Below the pieces are notes generated by a model. It saw only the letters and a program-made list of their open reading frames with translations. It was not told the DNA's origin and ran no database searches. Shown piece by piece: positions 52,777 through 62,364 of a stretch of 64,000 bases of DNA. Where the stretch lies: positions 1 through 64,000 of the forward strand of contig JAOTVV010000016.1 of NCBI GenBank assembly GCA_029863245.1. Direction: 5' to 3'. The position numbers were made by a program, and so were the translations under genes. Numbering within the stretch: the first letter of the stretch is position 1; each line of letters starts with the position of its first letter. The stretch comes from Gemmatimonadota bacterium (GTDB lineage: Bacteria > Gemmatimonadota > Gemmatimonadetes > Gemmatimonadales > GWC2-71-9).

Positions 52777-53238
52777 TCAAAATTCTTCTGGTGGGCCGAG
52801 CACGCGTGCGGTGGCGTAGATGAGCTTGGTGGCCCGCTCCGGGAACGCCATCCAGTCGAGCACGACGTACGTCCCGTCCTTCTTGCGGTACCGGTTCTTG
52901 AATGCGAGCGTGGGGGTGCCATCGGCCAATCGTTCGACCTCCGCGTGAGTGGCGTCTCGGTCGTCAGGGTGGATGAGCTCGGCGAAGGGGCGTTTCAGCA
53001 GTTCACTCGCGGTGTAGCCGAGGGCCCGCTCGAATGCCGGGTTGACGACCTTGAAGTATCCGTCCGTTCCGGCGATGCACAGGAGATCGATCGCATAGTT
53101 GAACAGGCGCTCGTAATCGAACACCGGGTACTCGCCAGTCGCGGCCGCGCTCACACTGACGCCGCAGTGGTGGCAGTAGTTGGCCCCGTCGGGCAACGGA
53201 GTCTTGCACCTGAGGCAGATCGAGCCGCTCGTGGTCAC
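52777..53238 (-). CDS. Stand-alone PAS protein with N-terminal zinc ribbon (153 aa)
   Basis: GTG 53238 follows AGGAG at 7 bases; the longer frame was rejected. The N-terminus has a zinc ribbon (CLRC and CHHC, about residues 9-26), then one PAS domain (about 40-145) with a typical GYFKVVNPAFERALGY core, HPDDR and a PAC-like KKDGTYVVLDWMAF. There is no kinase, cyclase or HTH module. It may be a single-domain sensor that signals by protein contact, or a partner of a kinase elsewhere. No neighbour suggests the partner. Confidence 0.85.
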   Translation of the reverse strand: MTTSGSICLRCKTPLPDGANYCHHCGVSVSAAATGEYPVFDYERLFNYAIDLLCIAGTDGYFKVVNPAFERALGYTASELLKRPFAELIHPDDRDATHAEVERLADGTPTLAFKNRYRKKDGTYVVLDWMAFPERATKLIYATARVLGPPEEF

Positions 53239-53405
53239 TCCTCTACTCCTGACAAACGTCCCAACAAGAATCCACGGAAGCCGACTGTCCCGCAACCCCG
53301 TGTTCGCTCAGGCGGTGCCCGACTGGCGACACGTGGGGGCACGGCGGATAGATTGATGGGATCCCGGACCGGGCCCCTGACCGGGCGCCCGAGCGGAGGG
53401 TAGTC

Positions 53406-54866
53406 GTGGACGTTGCCGGTCTCAAGCGACGTGCGAGGGAGCTGGAGCGGCAGGGGAGGTATCGCGAGGCCCTTGCCTATTACCGGCATATCCTCACGGG
53501 TTTGGAGGGTACGCCCGACCTGATCCCCGAGCTGCCTCTCTACGTCAAGGCCGGCGATCTGTTCCTCAAGCTCGACAACCCCAAGGCGGCCGTCTCGCTG
53601 TACGAGCGGGCCGGGAAGCTCTACGCAGCGCAGGGCTCGGCGAGGAGCGTGAGCGCGATCTGCGCCAAGGTACTGAGAGTGATGCCCGAACGGCAGCGGG
53701 TGTACCACAAGCTCGCCGGGATCATGCTCGAGAACGGATATGTGGGACCGGCGCGGACGGTGATCGAGGGGTACGTCGCCGAGCTCCACCTGCCGGCGGC
53801 CGACCGCGCGCTCGAGGCGCTGGGTGAGGTCAGCGACGACGTGGCCCGGCCCGTGCTCGAGATGGTACTGGATCTCGCCAAGCGCCACGAGCGGGCCTCC
53901 GGCCTGATGCTCGCCGTTCCGCTTCCTGCTCCACCGCCTGAAGCGGAGCTGATCGAGCAGCCCGAGCCTCTGCAGCAGCCCGAGCCTGACCCCGGATCGG
54001 AGCCCGCGCCGGAACCCGTGGACCTCGTGCCGATCGGGCAGGAGGTCCTCCCCGAACGCCCACCCGCCCCCGAACCGGTGACCGGCGTTCCTGAGGCAGA
54101 TGAGGTGACTCGGCTGCCGGTCTCCGAGCCGGGGCCGGAACCGGAGTTGCAGCCCGTTGGATCCGACCTGAAGGCGGAACCGGAGGCTCACCCACCGGCT
54201 CGGGTGACCCCGCCGGGTCGGGCGCCGTTCAGCGGCTCACTGGTGTTTGCGCCCGAAGGCCGACGGAAGCCGCGGCGAGGCCGTCTCTGGGCAGCGGTCG
54301 CGGCGGTTGGCGTCGTTGGCGTGGGTGGGGGGTACGCGCTGATGTCCGGAGGAGAAACTGGGCCGGTCGTGAGCTCGATCGTGACGCCGACCGCGCCGGA
54401 ATCGCTCGAGCCGCTCCCCACGCAACCAGAGACCACTGTTGTCATGGCACCGGATACCGCGGCTGGCCCGGCTCCCGACACCGTGGCCGCACTCCCGCCG
54501 CCGGCCCTCGTAGACACCGGCATTCCTGTGGCGGTTGCGGTCCCAGACACCGGGCTGCTCGGGAGAACGATCATCACGGTGGCTGAGTTGCCGGTCGACC
54601 GGGTGTCGGATCTCTTGGCCGACGGTCGCTCTGGCTATGAGGTGCTCCAGACACTGCAAAACGGTGAACGGGTGACGGTAGCGGTACTGCCGTGGCGCGG
54701 CGCCGATACCGCGCGGGTCGGACCCGTCCGGACGCGGGCAGATGGGGCAAGCATCGGTTCCGTTCGCTTTGGGCGATACCTGGTGGACGTGAGCGGACGA
54801 ATCGACCCCGGCACGCTTCGCGATCTGATGAACCGGCTGGTCGGGCGCCGCGAGCCCGAGCGGTGA
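53406..54866 (+). CDS. TPR - Pro/Glu-rich - transmembrane - periplasmic domain protein (486 aa)
   Basis: GTG 53406 has GAGGG 6 bases upstream. Residues 1-165 are TPR-like helical pairs (LERQGRYREALAYYRHILTG, LFLKLDNPKAAVSLYERAG). A low-complexity Pro/Glu linker spans about 175-270 (PEPLQQPEPDPGSEP). A single TM helix lies at about 298-318 (LWAAVAAVGVVGVGGGYAL). A periplasmic Thr/Pro stretch leads to a small beta domain at about 385-480. The architecture is like an anti-sigma factor or a cytoplasm-to-periplasm adaptor, but no sigma gene is adjacent. The role is unknown. Confidence 0.75.
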   Translation: MDVAGLKRRARELERQGRYREALAYYRHILTGLEGTPDLIPELPLYVKAGDLFLKLDNPKAAVSLYERAGKLYAAQGSARSVSAICAKVLRVMPERQRVYHKLAGIMLENGYVGPARTVIEGYVAELHLPAADRALEALGEVSDDVARPVLEMVLDLAKRHERASGLMLAVPLPAPPPEAELIEQPEPLQQPEPDPGSEPAPEPVDLVPIGQEVLPERPPAPEPVTGVPEADEVTRLPVSEPGPEPELQPVGSDLKAEPEAHPPARVTPPGRAPFSGSLVFAPEGRRKPRRGRLWAAVAAVGVVGVGGGYALMSGGETGPVVSSIVTPTAPESLEPLPTQPETTVVMAPDTAAGPAPDTVAALPPPALVDTGIPVAVAVPDTGLLGRTIITVAELPVDRVSDLLADGRSGYEVLQTLQNGERVTVAVLPWRGADTARVGPVRTRADGASIGSVRFGRYLVDVSGRIDPGTLRDLMNRLVGRREPER

Positions 54867-54915
54867 CCACGCTGCTCTCGTCGCACACTCGAAATCGGCT
54901 GACACGGAGGAACTC

Positions 54916-55356
54916 ATGGCCCAAGCCAAGGCATTGACCTACGCTACCCATCGCAAATTCGTCCCCCTCTATCACTTCGTCGCCGCATTCCTGCTGCTCG
55001 TCAACCTGGTGTACGCCGGCTGGAAGTTCGTAGGCGACCTCTCGCTCGAGCGGGGTGTGTATTTCCTCACCGGGATCGCCATCGTCCTCGTGTACTTCTA
55101 CACGCGCACCTTTCCCATGGGCGTGCAGGACCGCCTGATCCGGCTCGAGGAGCAACTGCGGCTCCAACGTGTGCTCCCGGCCTCGCTCCATCCGCGCATT
55201 CCAGAGTTCACGGTCGATCAGCTCATTGCGCTCCGCTTCGTGACGGATGCCGACCTGCCGGCATTTGCCCAGCGGGTGCTCGACGAGAACCTGGTGGATC
55301 GCGAGGAAATCAAGAAGCGGATCACGACCTGGCGGCCGGATGACCTCCGTATCTGA
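54916..55356 (+). CDS. DUF6526-family membrane protein (146 aa)
   Basis: AGGA precedes ATG 54916. The N-terminus HRKFVPLYHFVAAFLLLVNL and second helix YFLTGIAIVLVYFYTRTFPM match the DUF6526 pattern, followed by a soluble helical part (LRLQRVLPASLHPRIPEFTV). Two transmembrane helices. The function of the family is unknown. It follows the TPR-membrane gene by 49 bases and may share its transcript. Confidence 0.8.
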   Translation: MAQAKALTYATHRKFVPLYHFVAAFLLLVNLVYAGWKFVGDLSLERGVYFLTGIAIVLVYFYTRTFPMGVQDRLIRLEEQLRLQRVLPASLHPRIPEFTVDQLIALRFVTDADLPAFAQRVLDENLVDREEIKKRITTWRPDDLRI

Positions 55357-55504
55357 TGGCTGGTTCTTCAGGGACACCGCCGTGAGGAGGTTCGCCGTGC
55401 GATGTCGAGGATGGACGCTGCGGATTCCAGTTCACGCCTTCTTCATGGCCCCTTCACACTCGGGGGGGCACGTTGCCGTACAACTCCGGTGAAGCGAGGC
55501 GATC

Positions 55505-55696
55505 GTGGCGGACAAGTGCATCACCCTGCGACTCACCGAGACCCAGCGGCGCGCCGTCCGGGACATCCTCGGCCATGACGTCGAGGCATTGACCATTCCC
55601 GTGGACGAGTTGGGGGAGCGAGCGATCGCGCCGGAAGAGGTCTCGCAGACCGACGAGAATGCCGTGGTGTGGGAGTGCCTCAATCCGTATCCCTGA
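55505..55696 (+). CDS. Hypothetical small protein (63 aa)
   Basis: GTG 55505 has GAGG 8 bases upstream. The sequence is soluble (ITLRLTETQRRAVRDILGHD, then an acidic EEVSQTDENAVVWE). There is one N-terminal and one C-terminal Cys. No family was recognised. A strong hairpin follows 20 bases after the stop, supporting a real transcript. Confidence 0.55.
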   Translation: MADKCITLRLTETQRRAVRDILGHDVEALTIPVDELGERAIAPEEVSQTDENAVVWECLNPYP

Positions 55697-55716
55697 GGGA
55701 GACCCGGAGAAGTTCT

Positions 55717-55740
55717 GACGCCCGGCCCATGCCGGGCGTC
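55717..55740 (+). terminator. Hairpin after the small gene
   Basis: GACGCCCGGC-CCAT-GCCGGGCGTC, a perfect 10-bp stem with a 4-base loop. No T-run. Confidence 0.6.
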
Positions 55741-55827
55741 GTGCTATGTGATCTGCACTCGCGGTCGACGGTTGCGCAGGGTGAATCCGGTGCCATTATG
55801 AAAGGAGGACGCACCCGAGGTCGGACG

Positions 55828-56247
55828 ATGGCACGACTCGGATCGATACACCCAAGCCCATGTGGGACAACGTTGGTGGTGCTCGCCATCATGGTCCTCG
55901 CTCTTCCCGCCGTCGCGCAGGAACGCCGCGAACCCTCCCCCCCGGGGGTTACGGATTCGGTCATTCAGCGGGGCAGCGTGGTGTTCCGCGGATCCGCTCG
56001 GTGCGATGTGTGCCACGGCGCCGACGCGCGCGGCACCGAAGACGGCCCGGACCTCACCGACGACAAATGGCTCCGGGGCGAAGGCACGTTCGACCAGATC
56101 TTAGAGCGCGTGCTGTACGGCACGCCCCGCCGTGATGCCAAGACCGGCAAGCCCATGCCGATGCGCGGGTGGGAGCCGGTGAGTGGCGACGACGCGCGCG
56201 CCGTAGCGGCGTATGTGTGGTCACTGAGCCGCCAACGCGCGCCCTGA
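55828..56247 (+). CDS. Periplasmic class I cytochrome c (139 aa)
   Basis: A signal peptide ends near LPAVAQE. The haem-attachment motif CDVCH lies at about residues 63-67 and a Met axial ligand is available in KPMPMRGWEP. The domain length (about 80 residues) is that of a small monohaem cytochrome. ATG 55828 was chosen because GAGG is 7 bases upstream; ATG 55798 is also possible. It should shuttle electrons in the periplasm; its partner oxidase or dehydrogenase is not in the window. It converges on the efflux operon. Confidence 0.88.
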   Translation: MARLGSIHPSPCGTTLVVLAIMVLALPAVAQERREPSPPGVTDSVIQRGSVVFRGSARCDVCHGADARGTEDGPDLTDDKWLRGEGTFDQILERVLYGTPRRDAKTGKPMPMRGWEPVSGDDARAVAAYVWSLSRQRAP

Positions 56248-56256
56248 CTGCGGCGG

Positions 56257-59200
56257 TCAGCTCTGCGCTGCCCGCCGTTCCAGCCTGGACACCTCCCACC
56301 GCCTCCAGATGAGGTAGATCGCCGGGATCACCACGAGCGTCAGAATCGTGGAGGTGACCATCCCGCCCACCATGGGCGCCGCGATTCGCTTCATGACGTC
56401 GGCGCCGGTGCCGTGGCTCCAGAGAATCGGAGCCAGGCCCAGCGTAATCGCCATCACTGTCATGATCTTGGGTCGGAGACGATCGACGGCACCCTCACGT
56501 ACCGCCGCCGCGACGTCGTCGGCCGCGTGCATTCGACCTTCGAGATTCCGCCGGTGGAACGCTTCGTCGAGGTAGATCAGCATGACCACGCCGGTCTCCG
56601 CCGCCACCCCGGCCAGCGCGATGAACCCAACCCACACCGCGACGCTGGTGTTGTATCCCGCGAGCCACAGGTACCACACCCCGCCCACCAACGCGAAGGG
56701 CACCGACAGCATCACGATCAGCGACTCGGTGACGCCACGGAAGTTGAGGTACAGGAGCAGGAAGATGATCCCGAGCGTGACCGGGACAACGATCTGCATG
56801 CGCTCCGCCACGCGCTGCATGAACTCGTATTGCCCGCTCCACAACAGTGTGTATCCGGAGGGCAGGCTGAGCTGTGTGCTTACCACCCGCTGCGCGTCCC
56901 GCACGTAGCTGCCGACGTCCCGGTCCTCGATGTCCACGAACACGGTGGACACAGGGAAGGCGTTCTCCGTCTTGACCGCCATGGGGCCCTGGAGCACCTG
57001 GATCGATGCCAACTGCCCGAGTGGGATTTGGCGACCGTCCATGGTGGGAATAAGCACGTACTCGAGGTCGTCCACGTGATCCCGCAACTCCCGTGGGTAC
57101 CGGACGTTCACTTCGTACCGCTCACGGCCTTCCACGGTGATCGCGGCGCTCATCCCACCAACCGTGGCCATGATGGCGTCGTGCACGTCGCCCACGTTGA
57201 GGCCATACCGGGCCGCCTCCGACCGATCGACCTCGATGTCCACGTAATACCCGGACACGCCACGCTCGGCGAACGCACTTCGGGTGCCGGGCACCTGTTG
57301 CACGATCCGTTCGACCCGTTCGCCCAATGCCTGCAAGGTGTCGAGGCTCGGTCCGAAAATCTTGATGCCCACCGCAGTACGAACACCCGTGGCAAGCATG
57401 TCGATCCGACCCTTGATGGGCATCGTCCAGGCGTTGGTCACCCCCGGCATCTGGACCGCGCGGTCCATCTCGCGGATCAACTCGTCGTAGGTCAGGCCCG
57501 ACCGCCACTCCGACTCCGGCTTGAGCGTGATCGTGGTCTCGAACATGTCGAGCGGGGCGGGGTCGGTCGCGGTCTCGGCACGGCCCGCCTTGCCCAGCAC
57601 GGTCACCACCTCCGGAAAGGCGGCGAGCACGCTGTCCTGCTGGCGCATGATCTCTCGCGCCTGCGCAATGGAGACCCCGGGCACGGTCGTGGGCATGAAG
57701 AGGATCGATCCTTCGTGGAGCTGGGGCATGAACTCACTCCCCAGGCGCCGCCACGGGATGACGCTGACGGCTAGCACGAGCGCGGCCGTCGCCACGATTG
57801 TCCAGGGACGGTGCAACACGAAGTCGATCACCGGGCGGTACGCCCACTGGAGGCCGCGGTTGAGCGGGTTCTCCGCCTCTGACCGGATCCGGCCGCGGAT
57901 GAGGTAGCCCATCAGTACCGGGACGAGTGTGATCGAGAGCAATGCCGATCCGGCCATCGCAAACGTCTTGGTGTAGGCCAGCGGCTTGAAGAGCCGTCCC
58001 TCCTGCTGTTCCAGAGCGAAGACTGGTAGGAAGCTGAACGTGATGATGAGCAGCGAGAAGAACAGCGGCGGGCCCACCTGCTTGGCGCTTTCCAGCACGA
58101 TCTCCCATCGCGACCGCTCCGTCGCCCCCGCCCGTTCGAGGTGCTTGTGCATGTTCTCGATCATCACGATGGCGGCATCCACCATCGCGCCGATGGCGAT
58201 GGCGATCCCACCCAAGCTCATGATGTTGGCGTTCACCCCGATCAACCGCATGACGATGAACGAGATGAGGATGCCGAGAGGCAGGGTGATGATCGCGACC
58301 AGCGCCGAGCGGACGTGGAGCAGGAAGACGACCGCCACCGCTGCAACGATGAGCGACTCTTCGAGCAGCTTGTCGCGCAGGGTGGCGATGGCACGGTGGA
58401 TGAGGTCGCTCCGATCGTAGGCGGTGCGGAGGCGGACCCCCGGTGGCAGGCCTCGTTCGATCTCGACGAGTCGTTTCTTGACTCGCTCGATCGTCTGCAG
58501 GGCGTCGGACCCGAACCGCATCACGACGATCCCCGCCACCACCTCACCTTTGCCATCCAGGTCCGCGGCGCCACGCCGCGGGGCCGGCCCGATCTGCACG
58601 GTGGCCACGTCACCCACGCGGATCGGTGTGCCGCTCATCGTGGCGCCAACGGTCACGTTTTCGATGTCCGAGATCCCGCCCAGGTACCCGAGACCGCGGA
58701 TCATGTATTCACGACCACCCATCTCGAGCACGCGCGCGCCGATGTCGACGTTGTGCGCACCCACCGCCTGCACTACCCGCGTCACGGGTATGTTGAACGC
58801 CCGCAACCGTTCGGGGTTCACCTCCACCTGGTATTGCTTCACGAACCCGCCGACACTCGCCACCTCCGAGACACCTGGCACGGAGGTGAGCTGGTACCGA
58901 AGGTACCAGTCCTGCATCGTGCGCAGCTGAGCTAAGTCGAGGCTATCGGACTCCAGCACGTACTCGAAGACCCACCCCACTCCGGTGGCGTCGGGGCCGA
59001 GCGTGGGTTCGACGCCACGCGGCAGCGACTGACGGATGCCGTTCAGGTACTCCAACACCCTGGAACGCGCCCAGTAGATGTCGGTGCCGTCCTCGAAGAT
59101 CACATACACGAGGCTCAGCCCAAAAAAGGAATACCCGCGCACGACGCGCGCGCCCGGCACCTTGAGCATCTCGGACGTGATTGGATAAGTCACCTGATCT

Positions 59201-59385
59201 TCGACGATCTGGGGCGCCTGCTCGGCGAAGTCGGTCTGAATGATCACCTGCACGTCCGACAGATCGGGAATCGCGTCCAGCGGCGTCGTCCGCATTGCCC
59301 ACACACCGCCGCCCACGAGGGCGACCGTTGCAAGCAACACCAGGCCGCGGTTGCGAAGCGACCAGCCGATGATGGCGCTAATCAT
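56257..59385 (-). CDS. cusA: CusA-type copper/silver RND efflux pump (1042 aa)
   Basis: A heavy-metal RND transporter. TM4 reads AIAIGAMVDAAIVMIENMHK, the CusA rather than CzcA form of the proton-relay helix. The three periplasmic methionines that bind Cu(I)/Ag(I) in E. coli CusA are conserved with one constant offset of nine: Met564 (FMPTTVPG), Met614 (PLDMFETT) and Met663 (RIDMLATG) against 573, 623 and 672. This argues for monovalent copper/silver rather than Zn/Co/Ni. Its start lies 8 bases inside the adaptor gene end, consistent with coupling. It is the last gene of the operon. Confidence 0.95.
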   Translation of the reverse strand: MISAIIGWSLRNRGLVLLATVALVGGGVWAMRTTPLDAIPDLSDVQVIIQTDFAEQAPQIVEDQVTYPITSEMLKVPGARVVRGYSFFGLSLVYVIFEDGTDIYWARSRVLEYLNGIRQSLPRGVEPTLGPDATGVGWVFEYVLESDSLDLAQLRTMQDWYLRYQLTSVPGVSEVASVGGFVKQYQVEVNPERLRAFNIPVTRVVQAVGAHNVDIGARVLEMGGREYMIRGLGYLGGISDIENVTVGATMSGTPIRVGDVATVQIGPAPRRGAADLDGKGEVVAGIVVMRFGSDALQTIERVKKRLVEIERGLPPGVRLRTAYDRSDLIHRAIATLRDKLLEESLIVAAVAVVFLLHVRSALVAIITLPLGILISFIVMRLIGVNANIMSLGGIAIAIGAMVDAAIVMIENMHKHLERAGATERSRWEIVLESAKQVGPPLFFSLLIITFSFLPVFALEQQEGRLFKPLAYTKTFAMAGSALLSITLVPVLMGYLIRGRIRSEAENPLNRGLQWAYRPVIDFVLHRPWTIVATAALVLAVSVIPWRRLGSEFMPQLHEGSILFMPTTVPGVSIAQAREIMRQQDSVLAAFPEVVTVLGKAGRAETATDPAPLDMFETTITLKPESEWRSGLTYDELIREMDRAVQMPGVTNAWTMPIKGRIDMLATGVRTAVGIKIFGPSLDTLQALGERVERIVQQVPGTRSAFAERGVSGYYVDIEVDRSEAARYGLNVGDVHDAIMATVGGMSAAITVEGRERYEVNVRYPRELRDHVDDLEYVLIPTMDGRQIPLGQLASIQVLQGPMAVKTENAFPVSTVFVDIEDRDVGSYVRDAQRVVSTQLSLPSGYTLLWSGQYEFMQRVAERMQIVVPVTLGIIFLLLYLNFRGVTESLIVMLSVPFALVGGVWYLWLAGYNTSVAVWVGFIALAGVAAETGVVMLIYLDEAFHRRNLEGRMHAADDVAAAVREGAVDRLRPKIMTVMAITLGLAPILWSHGTGADVMKRIAAPMVGGMVTSTILTLVVIPAIYLIWRRWEVSRLERRAAQS

Positions 59386-60634
59386 GACGGTGCTCCGAGC
59401 TCGGTGGGAGTGTATCTGGTGAGATCGTGTCGGGCTCGATCACAGAGCCGTGCCCTGTGTGCTGCATCCCGGGCATACTCCCGCCGGTAACACCGAGTCG
59501 GGACTCCGCGTCCACCAGGAAGTTGGCTGAGGCGACGATCGTCTCGCCCTCCTCGAGCCCCCGGAGCAGCTGGACGCGGTTGCCGGCACGGGCGCCCACG
59601 ACCACCTCCCGCGGACTCAGCGTGCCGGTCGTGTCGCGCACGAACACCAGGTTGCGCTCGCCGGTAACCACGACGGCCTCCGTAGGGACCGTGAGCACGT
59701 TGGGTCCGATCGGCGCGTCGAAGTACACGGTGGCGAACATGCCGGGCTTGAGCCGGAGGTCACGGTTGGGCACCGTCACCCGCACGCGGTTCGTACGGCT
59801 CAGCTCCTCGACCGTTGGATAGACGAAGCTCACTTGGCCCATGATGTGCACGCCGGGGTAGGCTGCCACCTCGATGTGTGCCTGCGATCCGACACGCACG
59901 AACTGGAGATCCTGCTCGAACACGTCACCGTTGACCCACACCGTCGACAGGTCGGCAATGCGATAGAGCCGCATGCCTGCCATGACCTGCTGGCCCTCGA
60001 ACACGTCCTTTTCCAGCACGATCCCGGCAAATGGGGCCGCCAGCGTGAGGGTCTTGGTCACCTGGCCCTTCTCCTCGATCGCCGCGATCTGGTCGGGCGA
60101 GATGTCCCAGTACGCGAGTCGGCGCCGCGCCGCGTCCAACATGGCTTGGGCGTTCCGCCATGCCTCCTCCGACGACCGGTCCACACGATCGGCAAGGCGC
60201 TTGGCAGTGAGCAGCTCCTCTTGCGCTGCCACCAACATCGGGCTGTACAGGGTGAGAAGCGGCTGACCCCGGCGAACGGCCTCGCCGGTATAGCTCACCG
60301 CCAGGTGTTCGACGAACCCGTCGATCTTGGGGGTGATATCGGCCACCTTGGGTTCCGGCGCCTCGATCCGGCCGACGGTGCGGATGCTCCGAGTCAGGCT
60401 CTCGCGCCGGACCGTCGTGTACGTGATGCCCAGGGCCCGCTCGGTCGCGGCGGACAGCTGCACGCTTTGGCGCAGCGTCTGACCTGCGGAGTCCATCGCG
60501 CCCCGCGTCCCGCCGGCCTGCATGCGCGCATGCTCTTCGGCGGTCATCCCGGCCATCGGAGAGTCCTGACTCTCTCCGCCGCAGCCCGTAATCAGCACGG
60601 CAGCGGCCAACACGTGTAGGTAGGGTCTGGTCAT
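59378..60634 (-). CDS. cusB: CusB-type RND efflux periplasmic adaptor, lipoprotein (418 aa)
   Basis: A membrane-fusion protein that links pump and outer-membrane channel. It has a lipobox ITGC (Cys18) and an N-terminal Met-rich segment (SPMAGMTAEEHARMQAG, then AMDS) of the type that binds Cu(I)/Ag(I) in CusB. The hairpin, lipoyl and beta-barrel domains follow (DGFVEHLAVSYTGEAVRRGQ, APFAGIVLEKDVFEGQQVMA). The C-terminus has a small His tail (MQHTGHGS, SSEHRHD). Its start overlaps the TolC-family stop (ATGA, 60631-60634). Confidence 0.93.
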   Translation of the reverse strand: MTRPYLHVLAAAVLITGCGGESQDSPMAGMTAEEHARMQAGGTRGAMDSAGQTLRQSVQLSAATERALGITYTTVRRESLTRSIRTVGRIEAPEPKVADITPKIDGFVEHLAVSYTGEAVRRGQPLLTLYSPMLVAAQEELLTAKRLADRVDRSSEEAWRNAQAMLDAARRRLAYWDISPDQIAAIEEKGQVTKTLTLAAPFAGIVLEKDVFEGQQVMAGMRLYRIADLSTVWVNGDVFEQDLQFVRVGSQAHIEVAAYPGVHIMGQVSFVYPTVEELSRTNRVRVTVPNRDLRLKPGMFATVYFDAPIGPNVLTVPTEAVVVTGERNLVFVRDTTGTLSPREVVVGARAGNRVQLLRGLEEGETIVASANFLVDAESRLGVTGGSMPGMQHTGHGSVIEPDTISPDTLPPSSEHRHD

Positions 60635-61935
60635 GGCGTGCCTCCGAGGTCCACGGCCACCAACGCTTCGAGCGCGGCAATGGCCCCGTGATAATCTGCG
60701 GTCAGCCGGATCGACTCGACCCGGTATCGGTTGACGGTCATCTCGTTCTCGACGAGCGTCATGTAGTCGACGCTCCCGACCCGATAGGCGGCGAGGGCGG
60801 ACTCGACCGCCGCCCGGGCCTGCGGCACCACGGCATTGGCGTATAACTCGGCGAGGTTTCGTGCCCGCTCGGCCTCGGCGCGCAACTCCGTGATCTCCGC
60901 GAACGTCTCGTTGGTGAGGTCTCGCTCCATGGCCTCCTCATGGGCCTGCATCGCCGCCATTTCCCGCCGCATTGGGAGCTGCCGAGCGCCGGCGAATAGG
61001 GGGATGCTCACTCCCACCATGATCGACGCCATGTCGTCGAATTGCGGCCGCTGGCCGTACGCCAATCCGAGCATGAATTCCGGGTAGAGCTCGCGACGTG
61101 CTTGCCGGTACCCTGCCGCCGCCGCCTCCACCCGCGCACGAGCAGCGTGCAGGGCCGGACGCGAACGCACCGCCAACGTCATGAGCGAGTCGACCTCGGG
61201 CACCGACGGCCCGGACGGCGGCAGCTGCAGCGCCGGGACTGGCGCCCTAGCGGCGAGCCCGAGCAGCGCGTTGAGACGCGCGCCCATCGCGACGCGATCC
61301 TGTTCCATCACCGTGATGTCCGCGGTCATCCGGGCGACCGCGATTTGGGCCTGCAACACGTCCTGCTGCAGGCCTTGACCCACGGCATACCTGGTGGCCG
61401 ACACGTCGAGGAAGCTGCGCAACAACTCGCGGGTGTCCCGCATGACGTCGAGTGCACGATCCATGTAGGCGAGTTGGTGGTACGCTTGCTTGACGCGCGC
61501 CTCGAGCTGACGCTCCGTCTCGTCGGCGTCGAGAGCAGCCGCTTCGGCCAGATACCGGGCCTGTTGCCGGCGGAAGCCGAGCTGTCCGGGCCACGGGAAC
61601 CGTTGCGTGAGCTCGATGGTGTTCATCGTCATCGGCTCGCCGGTCCCGAAGTCCGTGACCGGTCGGTTCATGAGGCCGAAGGACAGCATCGGGTCCATCC
61701 AGGCGCCTGCGGGGCCCACCCGCTCTGCCGCCACGTCGGCACTGAGTCGCGCCGCTGCCAGGGCGGGGTTGCCCGATCGGGCGAGCGCCACCGCATCAGC
61801 GAGGCGGAGCGTATCGGTCTGTGCCGTTAGTGGTATGGCATGGCCCAGGGCAGCGGCCAGCAGCACCGCAGCACCTCGCGTTCCAGAAGCCCACGCCGCC
61901 GTGCGCCGGGGCGGCAGGCACGTTGTCCAACGCAT
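60631..61935 (-). CDS. TolC-family outer-membrane efflux channel (CusC-like) (434 aa)
   Basis: A signal peptide ends near PLTAQT. The two TolC repeats are clear: LRLADAVALARSGNPALAAA and LDVSATRYAVGQGLQQDV, then PALHAARARVEAAAAGYRQA and AALAAYRVGSVDYMTLVENE. It should form the trimeric channel for the CusBA pump. GGGAGAGG precedes ATG 61935. No lipobox is present, unlike E. coli CusC. Translational coupling to the adaptor gene supports one complex. Confidence 0.92.
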   Translation of the reverse strand: MRWTTCLPPRRTAAWASGTRGAAVLLAAALGHAIPLTAQTDTLRLADAVALARSGNPALAAARLSADVAAERVGPAGAWMDPMLSFGLMNRPVTDFGTGEPMTMNTIELTQRFPWPGQLGFRRQQARYLAEAAALDADETERQLEARVKQAYHQLAYMDRALDVMRDTRELLRSFLDVSATRYAVGQGLQQDVLQAQIAVARMTADITVMEQDRVAMGARLNALLGLAARAPVPALQLPPSGPSVPEVDSLMTLAVRSRPALHAARARVEAAAAGYRQARRELYPEFMLGLAYGQRPQFDDMASIMVGVSIPLFAGARQLPMRREMAAMQAHEEAMERDLTNETFAEITELRAEAERARNLAELYANAVVPQARAAVESALAAYRVGSVDYMTLVENEMTVNRYRVESIRLTADYHGAIAALEALVAVDLGGTP

Positions 61936-62014
61936 GTACCTCTCCCAAGAGATGGAATCGCCGTTTCACCCGGAGCGCGGGATGCGCCACGGGCACACTA
62001 CGGCCTCGAGGAGG

Positions 62015-62356
62015 CTAAGCTCTGGGAGGTGGCGTGAGGGGAGAAAGCGTCCGGCCGTGGAGCACGTCGCCTGCCGGTGAGGAGTGGTCCGGGTGCGTGG
62101 TCCCGCTGGGGAGGTCGCGGACCGGCATCAGCACCGGGGCCTGAGCGCTCAAGCCACAGGCCTGCATTCCGGGGCACGGGGTTGCATGCGATTGTGCCTG
62201 GATAGCATCGCCCGCGTCATGGTGGGCATGTGCCATCTCCTCGCCATGTGCACAGCACGGATCTCGGTGGCACGCGAACGGCGCCGCAATGGGCGCGGTC
62301 AGCGCAATGGCCGTGAGGCTCGCAAACACGGTACGGAGCAAGCGGTGTGACGTCAT
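62015..62356 (-). CDS. Cys/His/Met-rich periplasmic protein heading the efflux operon (113 aa)
   Basis: An N-terminal signal peptide (LLRTVFASLTAIALTAPIAA) is followed by a chain dense in metal ligands: FACHRDPCCAHGEEMAHAHH, then ATPCPGMQACGL and THPDHSS. It is the first gene after the efflux promoter and 80 bases before the TolC-family gene, so it is probably a periplasmic copper/silver binder or metallochaperone for the pump. This is inferred from composition and position; the family is unknown. ATG 62356 has no Shine-Dalgarno, and the -10 box ends 8 bases upstream, so translation may be leaderless. A TTG at 62362 is the alternative. Confidence 0.7.
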   Translation of the reverse strand: MTSHRLLRTVFASLTAIALTAPIAAPFACHRDPCCAHGEEMAHAHHDAGDAIQAQSHATPCPGMQACGLSAQAPVLMPVRDLPSGTTHPDHSSPAGDVLHGRTLSPLTPPPRA

Positions 62357-62364
62357 CGCCAAGA

